Source: Alphaproteobacteria bacterium (GTDB taxonomy: Bacteria; Myxococcota_A; UBA796; GCA-2862545). From it: DNA of 64,000 nucleotides. A program made the position numbers and the translations under genes. Within the stretch, counting starts at the first letter, position 1; the number at the start of each line of letters is the position of its first letter. Shown here one piece after another: positions 53,174 to 61,384 of the stretch. The stretch lies in NCBI GenBank assembly GCA_020632925.1, contig JACKER010000014.1, positions 124,001 through 188,000 of the forward strand, written 5' to 3'. The notes below the pieces were generated by a model. It saw only the letters and a program-made list of their open reading frames with translations, had not been told where the DNA came from and did not search any database.

Positions 53174-56100
53174 ATGCAGCTCGAGACCCTGTCGTACCAC
53201 CTGCCCACCCGCGCCTGGTCGCGGGCCCTCCCCGAGCTGGACTCCGAGCGGACGCTCGTCCTGGCCTTCGGCGCCCCATCGGCCTCGGACACACCCGAGG
53301 TGTTCGATCAGCTGCGCGCCGCGTATCCGTCGGCCGTGCTGCTCGGCTGCAGCGGTTCGGGCGAGATCCACGGGGCCGAGATCCGCGACCAGTCCGTATC
53401 GGTCGCCGTCACGCGGTTCGAGAGCACGTCCCTGCGCGCGGTCTCGGTGCGTGTCGAGGACCCCGCCGACAGCCGGGCCGCGGGCGTCGCGCTCGCCCGC
53501 AAGCTCGCGGATCCGCTGCTCCGCGCGGTGTTCGTGTTGTCCGAGGGCCTGAAGGTGAACGGCAGCGAGCTCGTCCGGGGCTTCAACGAGACGCTCCCGC
53601 CCGAGGTCGTGGTGACGGGTGGGCTCGCTGGCGACGGGACCCGCTTCGAGCGGACCTGGGTCCTGCACGGCAACCACCTCGAGGGCGGTCTGGTGGCCGC
53701 GGTCGGGCTGTACGGACCCAACGTCGTCGTCGGTCACGGCAGCAAGGGCGGGTGGGACCGCTTCGGCCCCGAGCGGACCGTGACCCGGAGCGAGGGCAAC
53801 GTGCTGTACGAGCTCGACGGCCGTCCCGCGCTCGCGCTCTACAAGGAGTACCTCGGGGCGAAGGCCGCCGAGCTGCCCGCGTCCGGGCTCCTGTTCCCGT
53901 TGGCCATGCGGTCCGGCGCCTCCGACGACAAGGTGCTGGTGCGGACGCTGCTCGCGGTCGACGAGGCGGCGCAGTCGATGACCTTCGCGGGTGACCTGCC
54001 CCAGGGCGCGCTCGTGCAGCTGATGAAGGCGGACTTCGAGCGCCTGATCAACGGCGCGGAGGGTGCTGCGGGTCTCGCGCGCCCCGAGGACGCCGACGGT
54101 CCGGTGCTGGCGGTGGCGGTGAGCTGCGTCGGGCGACGGCTCGTGCTCGGTGACCGCACCGAGGAGGAGGTCGAGGCGGTGCGCGACGTGCTCCCCACGG
54201 ACAGCGGCGTGGTGGGCTTCTACAGCTACGGCGAGCTGTCGCCCTACGCGACCGGTGGCTGCGATCTGCACAACCAGACGATGACGCTCACGACGTTCTC
54301 GGAGGTGGACATCGACGCGACCGACTCCGTCGAGCACACCGACGTCTCTCCGCGTGCCGACGAGACGGCACCCTTCCAGCGGGGTCCGGGCACGATGATG
54401 GCCGCCTCGGCCGTCTGGCGCGACGGGGCCTTCACCCCCGCGCTGCCGGACCTCGACAGCGATCGGACGTTGGTGCTCGCCTTCGGTAGCCCCGACCTGA
54501 TGGACGACCCGGCGCCCCTGCGCGAGCTGGCCCGCGCGTTCCCGCGGTCCGCGGTCCTCGGGTGTTCCGGTGCGGGGGAGATCGCCGGGACCGAGATCCT
54601 GGATCGGGGCCTGAGCGTCGCCGTGGGCAGGTTCGCGCGGACGACCCTGCGGACGGCCACCGTGCCCTGCACCGAGGCGTCCGGGTCGCGCGCGGCTGGG
54701 CGGGAGCTCGGGAAGGCGCTCGCGGCGCCCGATCTGCACGCGGTGTTCGTGCTGTCGGAGGGGCTGACCGTCAACGGCAGCGATCTGGTGCGCGGGATCG
54801 ACGAGGTGCTCGGCTCCGGCGTGATCGTGACGGGCGGGCTCGCGGGCGACGACACCCGCTTCCAGCGGACCTGGGTGAGCCACGGCGCCGAGGTGAAGAG
54901 CGGCTGGGTGGTCGCGGTCGGCCTGTACGGCGAGCACGTGGTCGTCGGTCACGGGAGCAAGGGCGGCTGGGACGCCTTCGGTCCGGTCCGTACGGTGACC
55001 CGGGCCGTGGGCAACGTGCTCTACGAGCTCGACGGCCGTCCCGCGCTGGCCCTCTACAAGGAGTACCTCGGCGCCAAGGCGGCGGAGCTGCCGGCGTCGG
55101 GCCTGCTCTTCCCGCTGGCGCTGACGATGCCCGGCGACGACAAGGTCCTGGTGCGCACCCTGCTGTCGGTGGACGAGGCGGCGCAGAGCATGACCTTCGC
55201 CGGCGATCTGCCCGAGGGCTCGCGCGCCCAGCTGATGAAGGCGGACTTCGAGCGGTTGGTCGGCGGGGCGCGGGGCGCGGCCGGCAACGCGCGCCAGATC
55301 GCGCCCGCGGTCGAGGGCTCCGACACGCTCGCGGTGGCAGTGAGCTGCGTCGGACGACGACTGGTGCTCGGCGAGCGGACCGAGGAGGAGATCGAGGCGG
55401 TGGACGAGGTGCTGCCGCCGCGCTCGGTGATCACGGGCTTCTACAGCTACGGCGAGCTGTCCCCGTACACCACCGGCCGGTGCGATCTGCACAACCAGAC
55501 CATGACGCTCACCACGTTCGCCGAGTCCGCCCAGCCGCGGCGTCGCGCGGGTCGCATGGAGACCGGCCGCGTGCACTGGAGCACGAAGGACGGCTGGTCG
55601 GGAGCGCTCCCGGCGCTGGACTCCCCCCGCACGGTCGTCGTGGTGTTCGGCGACGCCGACATCCCGCCCGATCACCCGGCGCTGCGGTATGTCGTGGACA
55701 GCTACCCGAGGTCGGTGGTCGTCGGCTGCTCGGGCTCGGGCGAGATCGTCGGAGACGAGGTCCGCGACGGCGTGCTGACGGTCGCGGTCGCACGCTTCGC
55801 CCACACGGATCTGCGCTCCTCCTCCTGCGAGATCGGCGACGCGTCGGGCTCGTACGACGGTGGCCGCAAGCTCGGGATGGTGCTCGCGCAGCCGGACCTG
55901 CGGGCGGTGTTCGTGCTGTCCGAGGGGCTCGGGGTGAACGGCAGCGAGCTCGTGCGCGGGCTCAACGACGTGCTGGACCCGTCGGTGGTGGTGACGGGAG
56001 GGCTCGCGGGCGACGGGACGCGCTTCCAGAAGACGTGGGTGCTGCACGGCGGCCGAGCGGCGAGCGGGGTCGTGGCGGCGGTCGGGTTCTATGGCGACCA

Positions 56101-59100
56101 CGTGGTGGTGGGGCACGGGAGCAAGGGCGGCTGGGACCGCTTCGGACCCGAGCGCACGATCACGCGGTCGACGGGGAACGTGCTGTACGAGCTGGACGGG
56201 CAGCCGGCGCTGGCGCTGTACAAGCAGTACCTCGGGGCGAAGGCGGCGGAGCTGCCTGCGTCGGGTCTGCTGTTCCCGCTGGCGATGCGGTCGAGCGCAT
56301 CGGACGACAAGGTGCTGGTGCGGACGCTGCTGGCGGTGGACGAGGCGGCGCAGAGCATGACGTTCGCGGGCGACCTGCCGACGGGCCACCTGGTCCAGCT
56401 GATGAAGGCGGACTTCGAGCGCCTGGTGGGCGGCGCGAGCGGCGCTGCGGCCATGGCGAAGGGGCTGGCGCCCGACGTGGGTGCCCCGACGCTGGCGATC
56501 GCGGTGTCTTGCGTCGGTCGGCGACTGGTGCTGGGCGAGCGCACTGAGGAGGAGATCGAGGCCGTCTCCGAGGTGCTGCCGAAGGACTCGCTGCTGACGG
56601 GCTTCTACAGCTACGGGGAGCTGTCGCCGTACGCGACGGGTCGGTGCGACCTCCACAACCAGACGATGACGCTCACCACCTTCACCGAGTCCGACCGGCC
56701 GCTGGTGTCGGCCGACGAGGCGATGGTCGCCAGTGCGACGGACTGGACGCCGGGTCGCGGCTGGTCGAAGCCGCTGCCGCCGGTGGACTCGCCGCGGACG
56801 CTGGTGGTCGTGTTCGGCGACCCGGAGCTGGGCGAGGGCTCGGCCGGACTCCAGGACGTGCTGCGCGCCTACCCGAGGTCGGTGGTCGTCGGTTGCTCGG
56901 GCTCGGGCGAGATCGTGGGCCAGGAGGTCCGCGACGGCGTGCTGTCGGTGAGCGTGGCCCGCTTCGTCCACACGGATCTCCGTTCGGCGGCGCGCGAGGT
57001 GGCCGACGCCTCGGGGTCGTACGACGCGGGGCGGGAGCTGGGGGCGGCGCTGACCCAGCCCGACCTGCGGGCGGTGTTCGTGCTGTCCGAGGGACTCGGG
57101 GTCAACGGCAGCGAGCTCGTGCGCGGCCTCAACGACGTGCTGGACCCGTCGGTGGTGGTGACGGGAGGGCTCGCGGGCGACGGGACGCGCTTCCAGAAGA
57201 CGTGGGTGCTGCACGGCGGCCGAGCGGCGAGCGGGGTCGTGGCGGCGGTCGGGTTCTATGGCGACCACGTGGTGGTGGGGCACGGGAGCAAGGGCGGCTG
57301 GGACCGCTTCGGACCCGAGCGCACGATCACGCGGTCGACGGGGAACGTGCTGTACGAGCTGGATGGGCAGCCGGCGCTGGCGCTGTACAAGCAGTACCTC
57401 GGGGCGAAGGCGGCGGAGCTGCCTGCGTCGGGGCTGCTGTTCCCGCTGGCGATGCGGTCGAGCGCATCGGACGACAAGGTGCTGGTGCGGACGCTGCTGG
57501 CGGTGGACGAGGCGGCGCAGAGCATGACGTTCGCGGGCGACCTGCCGACGGGGCACCTGGTCCAGCTGATGAAGGCGGACTTCGAGCGCCTGGTGGGTGG
57601 CGCGAGCGGTGCGGCGACCATGGCGAAGGGTCTGACCGCCGATGTCCCTTCCTCCACCCTGGCCATCGCGGTGTCCTGCGTCGGGCGGCGCCTGGTGCTC
57701 GGCGATCGGACCGAGGAGGAGATCGAGGCCGTGGCCGACGTGCTCCCGAACGGGGCCGTGGTGACGGGCTTCTACAGCTATGGCGAGCTGTCGCCGTACG
57801 CGACGGGTCGGTGCGACCTCCACAACCAGACGATGACGTTGACCACCTTCGCGGAGTCGGCACGTCCGCTGACGGCGCGCGCACCCGCACCTCCGGTCCC
57901 CCAGGTCCGGCCGCAGACCGAGCCACAGACCCCCATGCCGGCGGCTCGTCCCGCTGTCTCCGGTGGGGCGACCCTGGGTCGGAAGGGCGGCATGCAGGCC
58001 GCGACCTTCCACTACGACCTCGAGAGCCGCAAGTGGTCGTTGCCCCGGCCGCCAGCGCTGGACTCGAGCCGCACCCTGGTGCTCGCCTTCGGTCCCTCGT
58101 CGGTGCTCGCGCAGCCCGAGCCGATGCAGGCGCTGGCGCGGGCCTACCCGAGCGCGCAGGTCCTCGGCTGTTCCACCTCCGGCGAGATCGTCGGCCAGGA
58201 GGTGCGTGACGGCGTGCTCTCCGCCGCCGTCCTGAAGTTCGAGAAGACGGACCTCGGATCGGCGACGGTGGAGGTCACGTCGGCCGCCGACAGCTACGCC
58301 GCAGGTCGCAAGCTGGCGCGCGAGCTCGACGCTCCCGACCTCCGGGCGGTGTTCGTGCTGTCCGAGGGGCTGAAGGTCAACGGCAGCGAGCTGGTGCGTG
58401 GCCTCAACGAGGTGCTCGGCACCGAGGTCGTCGTGACCGGCGGCCTCGCGGGAGACGGGTCGCGCTTCGAGCGCACCTGGGTCGCGCACGGGACGACGGT
58501 GAAGAGCGGGCTCGTCGCAGCGGTCGGGTTCTATGGCGATCACATGGTGGTCGGGCACGGGAGCAAGGGCGGCTGGGACAAGTTCGGCCCCGAGCGCACC
58601 GTGACCCGGTCCGAGAGCAACGTCGTCTACGAGATCGACGGGCGGCCCGCGCTGGCGCTGTACAAGGAGTACCTCGGACCCAAGGCCTCGGAGCTCCCCG
58701 CGTCGGGCCTGCTCTTCCCCCTGGCGGTCCGGAGCAACGCCGCCGACGACCAGATCCTGGTGCGGACCCTGCTCGCGGTGGACGAGGCCCGCCAGAGCCT
58801 CACCTTCGCGGGCGACGTGCCCACCGGGCACCTGGTCCAGCTGATGAAGGCGGACTTCGACCGTCTCGTGGGCGGGGCGACCGAGGCGGCCGGGGCGGCT
58901 CGTGGGCTGGTCCCCGAGGTCGACTCGCCGACGGTGGCCATCGCGATCTCGTGTGTCGGTCGGCGACTGGTGCTGGGCGACCGGACCGAGGACGAGGTCG
59001 AGGCGGTGGCGCACGTCCTGCCCGACGGCGCGCTCGTGGCCGGCTTCTACAGCTACGGGGAGCTGTCCCCGTTCGCGACGGGCGCCTGCCGGCTGCACAA

Positions 59101-61384
59101 CCAGACGATGACGCTCACGACGTTCGCCGAGTCGCCAGAGGCGCTGGGACGCCGGGCTCGGGCGCCGGTACAGCTGCAGGAGCAGCCGGTGGTCGTACCG
59201 ATCGACCTCACGCCCCCCCAGGCCGCGGCGCCCACGGACGGCGACGGTACCGCCACCGTCCTGCGTCCCCAGGCCAGCGCCGCCGTCGCCCGCTCGTCGG
59301 GGCCCCGCGTCAGCGTTGCACGGCTCAGCGGAGAGCAGGGGCGCGGAGCGACCGGGCTGGACGTCCAGCAGCGGACGATCGGATCCGTCACGCTCGTGAC
59401 CCTCGCGGGCCGGGTGAACGAGGGCTTCCAGGGCGGGGCGACCGGCCGGGCGCTGAAGGGTGAGGTGGTGCTCGACCTGTCTCGGGTCGAGCGGGTCACC
59501 TCGTTCGGGGTCCGCGAGTGGCTGGCGATGCTCAAGGAATCCGAGGGGCGCGCCGATCCCATCTGGCTGGCCCACTGCAGCGAGCCCGTGGTCAACCAGA
59601 TCACGATGATCCGCGGTTTCGCGGGGCGCGCGAAGGTGTTGTCCTTCTTCGCCCCGTACACCTGCCCCTCCTGCGGCGCCGCCTACGCGTCGTTGGTGGA
59701 CGCGATCGGCGACCGGGAGGCGGTGGAGACGCTGACGCCGCCCGAGACGACCTGTCCGCGGTGTACGGCCGTCGGCGCCTTCGACGACGATCCGCAGAGC
59801 TACTTCTCGCTCCGCTCCCACCTCGCTGCGCAGATCCCGGACAGCGTCGCCCGTGTGCTCGCGGTCCTCGATCCGGCAGGGACCGCGGAAGCGATCGAGA
59901 AGACCATCGACGGCCGGTTGACCCTGGTCCGACTCCACACGCCCCTCGACGGCTCGATCCGCTGGTCGCGGGTGCTGGACGGCGTCGAGGGCGAGGTCGC
60001 GTTCGATCTGTCCGGTGCCGCGACCTCCAACGCCGAGGGCGCCGTCGCCTTCGAGGCCGGGCTGCGTGCGATCGCGGGGGACGTCGACGCCATCCGCATC
60101 GACGGGGCCCCACGACCGGTGGTGGAGCGCCTGCTCGGAGCGCGCGGACTGCCCGCGTTCGAGCTCTCCTCGGTGGTGGTCGACGCGCACTGCGACCACT
60201 GCGCCCAGCCGCGCGCCGTGCGGGTGGACCTCGTCGCGGACGGTGACCGGATCCGGGCCGGCGGCGATCCCGAGGTCGCCTGCAAGCGCTGCAACCAACC
60301 GCTGTCCTTCGACGCCACCCGCACGCTGCTCCGGATGGCCGTCCAGGGGCGCACCAGCGCGGCGCCCACGCCGAAGCCCGCGGCCGCCGTGTCCGCGCCG
60401 GCCACCCTCGCGCCGGCGGCAGCTCCTCCGATCGCCGCCGCGCCACCGGTGGTGGTCAGCCAGGGAGGTCCGGGCTGGATGGGCGTGGCCGCCTTCTCCG
60501 TGCTGGCGGCCACCACCGCCGTCCTCGCGGCGGTCGTCTGCATGGGCGCGTTCGGCGTGTTCGAGCGCGGGGGCTCCGAGGTGAGCGCGCCCCCACCTGC
60601 GCCCGCGCCCGTCGCGGAGGCCGCGCCCACCTGGACCGGTGGTGACGTGCTGCCGCCCGCCTGGACCGAGGTCCCGGTCGCCGTCTCGGCCGCACAGGTG
60701 CTGGTCGTCGGTCACGGCGGTCCCGCCGCCAGCGACGAGGAGGCGCTCGCCCAGGCGCGGGAGGCGGCGGTGTTGTCGCTCGTCGGCCAGATCCGCTCCG
60801 ACCTCGCTTCACCCGCACGCGACGCCGTGGATGCGCGGATCCGCACCGAGCCCACCGGGGACGCCGCAGCGCGCGTCGTCGAGCGCTACCTCCGCGACCA
60901 GGGGGCGCGCGCCACACCGGAGCGGTCTGAGGCGACGCTGCGCGTGAAGGACGGTGGGCACGAGGCCTTCGCCCAGTACCGCCTGGATCGGGAGGTCTAC
61001 GACGCCGTCGTCGCCGACTACGGCGCCACCGTGGACCTCGCCGGGGCCACCGTCGCGCGCACCCATCCCTCGCTCGCCGCTACGCTCACCTCCGAGGCGG
61101 ATCTCTGGGTGGTCGCGGTCGATCGGGCGCCGGCCTCGCGATCGGGTGTGCTTGCGGGTGATCTGCTGCTGTCGGTCGACGGGAGCCCCGTCCACGCGCT
61201 GGACGACCTCGCGCCCGATGGCCGGTCGCTGTGGGATCGGACCGCTCAGGGCTCGTCGCTGGTGCTGGTGCTGGAAGCGAACGGCGCCTCCCGCGAGGTC
61301 AAGCTGTCCAAGCCCCGGCCGCCTCCGCCCCCGCCGCCCGCTCCGACCCCAGCGCCTCCCACCAGGCCGGCGCCGGGTCGCTGA
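53174..61384 (+). CDS. Giant protein: five tandem FIST domains, STAS-like and zinc-ribbon modules, TM helix, PDZ-like C-terminus
   Basis: 2736 residues. Five FIST (FIST_N + FIST_C) modules at about 1-380, 405-790, 795-1178, 1184-1567 and 1605-1990, each with LGCS.SGEI, VFVLSEGL..NGS, VTGGLAGD, VVGHGSKGGWD, LALYK.YLG, FAGD and GFYSYGELSP...HNQTMTLTTF. Linker 4-5 is Pro-rich. Then a STAS-like domain (about 2069-2160; VLDLSRVERVTSFGVREWL), zinc ribbon (CPSCG 2166, CPRC 2195), second STAS-like domain (about 2250-2335), second zinc pair (CDHC 2340, CKRC 2371), membrane helix 2436-2462, and an external domain with PDZ-like loop (SGVLAGDLLLSVDG). FIST domains bind small ligands, possibly amino acids. 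I infer a membrane-tethered sensor/STAS hub. Its stop overlaps the kinase start (TGATG). Confidence 0.9.
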   Translation: MQLETLSYHLPTRAWSRALPELDSERTLVLAFGAPSASDTPEVFDQLRAAYPSAVLLGCSGSGEIHGAEIRDQSVSVAVTRFESTSLRAVSVRVEDPADSRAAGVALARKLADPLLRAVFVLSEGLKVNGSELVRGFNETLPPEVVVTGGLAGDGTRFERTWVLHGNHLEGGLVAAVGLYGPNVVVGHGSKGGWDRFGPERTVTRSEGNVLYELDGRPALALYKEYLGAKAAELPASGLLFPLAMRSGASDDKVLVRTLLAVDEAAQSMTFAGDLPQGALVQLMKADFERLINGAEGAAGLARPEDADGPVLAVAVSCVGRRLVLGDRTEEEVEAVRDVLPTDSGVVGFYSYGELSPYATGGCDLHNQTMTLTTFSEVDIDATDSVEHTDVSPRADETAPFQRGPGTMMAASAVWRDGAFTPALPDLDSDRTLVLAFGSPDLMDDPAPLRELARAFPRSAVLGCSGAGEIAGTEILDRGLSVAVGRFARTTLRTATVPCTEASGSRAAGRELGKALAAPDLHAVFVLSEGLTVNGSDLVRGIDEVLGSGVIVTGGLAGDDTRFQRTWVSHGAEVKSGWVVAVGLYGEHVVVGHGSKGGWDAFGPVRTVTRAVGNVLYELDGRPALALYKEYLGAKAAELPASGLLFPLALTMPGDDKVLVRTLLSVDEAAQSMTFAGDLPEGSRAQLMKADFERLVGGARGAAGNARQIAPAVEGSDTLAVAVSCVGRRLVLGERTEEEIEAVDEVLPPRSVITGFYSYGELSPYTTGRCDLHNQTMTLTTFAESAQPRRRAGRMETGRVHWSTKDGWSGALPALDSPRTVVVVFGDADIPPDHPALRYVVDSYPRSVVVGCSGSGEIVGDEVRDGVLTVAVARFAHTDLRSSSCEIGDASGSYDGGRKLGMVLAQPDLRAVFVLSEGLGVNGSELVRGLNDVLDPSVVVTGGLAGDGTRFQKTWVLHGGRAASGVVAAVGFYGDHVVVGHGSKGGWDRFGPERTITRSTGNVLYELDGQPALALYKQYLGAKAAELPASGLLFPLAMRSSASDDKVLVRTLLAVDEAAQSMTFAGDLPTGHLVQLMKADFERLVGGASGAAAMAKGLAPDVGAPTLAIAVSCVGRRLVLGERTEEEIEAVSEVLPKDSLLTGFYSYGELSPYATGRCDLHNQTMTLTTFTESDRPLVSADEAMVASATDWTPGRGWSKPLPPVDSPRTLVVVFGDPELGEGSAGLQDVLRAYPRSVVVGCSGSGEIVGQEVRDGVLSVSVARFVHTDLRSAAREVADASGSYDAGRELGAALTQPDLRAVFVLSEGLGVNGSELVRGLNDVLDPSVVVTGGLAGDGTRFQKTWVLHGGRAASGVVAAVGFYGDHVVVGHGSKGGWDRFGPERTITRSTGNVLYELDGQPALALYKQYLGAKAAELPASGLLFPLAMRSSASDDKVLVRTLLAVDEAAQSMTFAGDLPTGHLVQLMKADFERLVGGASGAATMAKGLTADVPSSTLAIAVSCVGRRLVLGDRTEEEIEAVADVLPNGAVVTGFYSYGELSPYATGRCDLHNQTMTLTTFAESARPLTARAPAPPVPQVRPQTEPQTPMPAARPAVSGGATLGRKGGMQAATFHYDLESRKWSLPRPPALDSSRTLVLAFGPSSVLAQPEPMQALARAYPSAQVLGCSTSGEIVGQEVRDGVLSAAVLKFEKTDLGSATVEVTSAADSYAAGRKLARELDAPDLRAVFVLSEGLKVNGSELVRGLNEVLGTEVVVTGGLAGDGSRFERTWVAHGTTVKSGLVAAVGFYGDHMVVGHGSKGGWDKFGPERTVTRSESNVVYEIDGRPALALYKEYLGPKASELPASGLLFPLAVRSNAADDQILVRTLLAVDEARQSLTFAGDVPTGHLVQLMKADFDRLVGGATEAAGAARGLVPEVDSPTVAIAISCVGRRLVLGDRTEDEVEAVAHVLPDGALVAGFYSYGELSPFATGACRLHNQTMTLTTFAESPEALGRRARAPVQLQEQPVVVPIDLTPPQAAAPTDGDGTATVLRPQASAAVARSSGPRVSVARLSGEQGRGATGLDVQQRTIGSVTLVTLAGRVNEGFQGGATGRALKGEVVLDLSRVERVTSFGVREWLAMLKESEGRADPIWLAHCSEPVVNQITMIRGFAGRAKVLSFFAPYTCPSCGAAYASLVDAIGDREAVETLTPPETTCPRCTAVGAFDDDPQSYFSLRSHLAAQIPDSVARVLAVLDPAGTAEAIEKTIDGRLTLVRLHTPLDGSIRWSRVLDGVEGEVAFDLSGAATSNAEGAVAFEAGLRAIAGDVDAIRIDGAPRPVVERLLGARGLPAFELSSVVVDAHCDHCAQPRAVRVDLVADGDRIRAGGDPEVACKRCNQPLSFDATRTLLRMAVQGRTSAAPTPKPAAAVSAPATLAPAAAPPIAAAPPVVVSQGGPGWMGVAAFSVLAATTAVLAAVVCMGAFGVFERGGSEVSAPPPAPAPVAEAAPTWTGGDVLPPAWTEVPVAVSAAQVLVVGHGGPAASDEEALAQAREAAVLSLVGQIRSDLASPARDAVDARIRTEPTGDAAARVVERYLRDQGARATPERSEATLRVKDGGHEAFAQYRLDREVYDAVVADYGATVDLAGATVARTHPSLAATLTSEADLWVVAVDRAPASRSGVLAGDLLLSVDGSPVHALDDLAPDGRSLWDRTAQGSSLVLVLEANGASREVKLSKPRPPPPPPPAPTPAPPTRPAPGR
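55901..56440 (+). repeat. Near-identical DNA block in FIST unit 3 (copy A)
   Basis: Aligned by eye with 57068-57607: eight differences over 540 bases, all at synonymous third positions (e.g. GGG/GGA, GTG/GTC, GAC/GAT). Codon choice in this block is also more G-ending than in units 1 and 2, consistent with one recent duplication or gene conversion event. Confidence 0.8.
57068..57607 (+). repeat. Near-identical DNA block in FIST unit 4 (copy B)
   Basis: Partner of 55901-56440, offset 1167 bases. The protein segment is identical in both units over this span, whereas the first 130 residues of the two units differ clearly, so the identity does not cover whole modules. Confidence 0.8.

Larger units (their letters stand above)
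53174..59130 (+). repeat. Five tandem FIST-module repeats
   Basis: Approximate unit boundaries in DNA: 53174-54306, 54397-55532, 55555-56690, 56722-57862 and 57991-59130. Units 3 and 4 are spaced by exactly 1167 bases (389 codons). Units 1, 2 and 5 are more divergent, though all keep the HGSKGGWD and SYGELSP cores. Confidence 0.85.

Noticed and set aside
53129..60715. A 2528-codon open frame antisense to the FIST gene
   Set aside because: It is rich in His, Arg, Gln and Pro with repetitive HQRPHQHLVV-like runs, and mirrors the FIST repeats on the other strand. High GC suppresses stops in antisense frames, and the sense frame has recognisable domains throughout.
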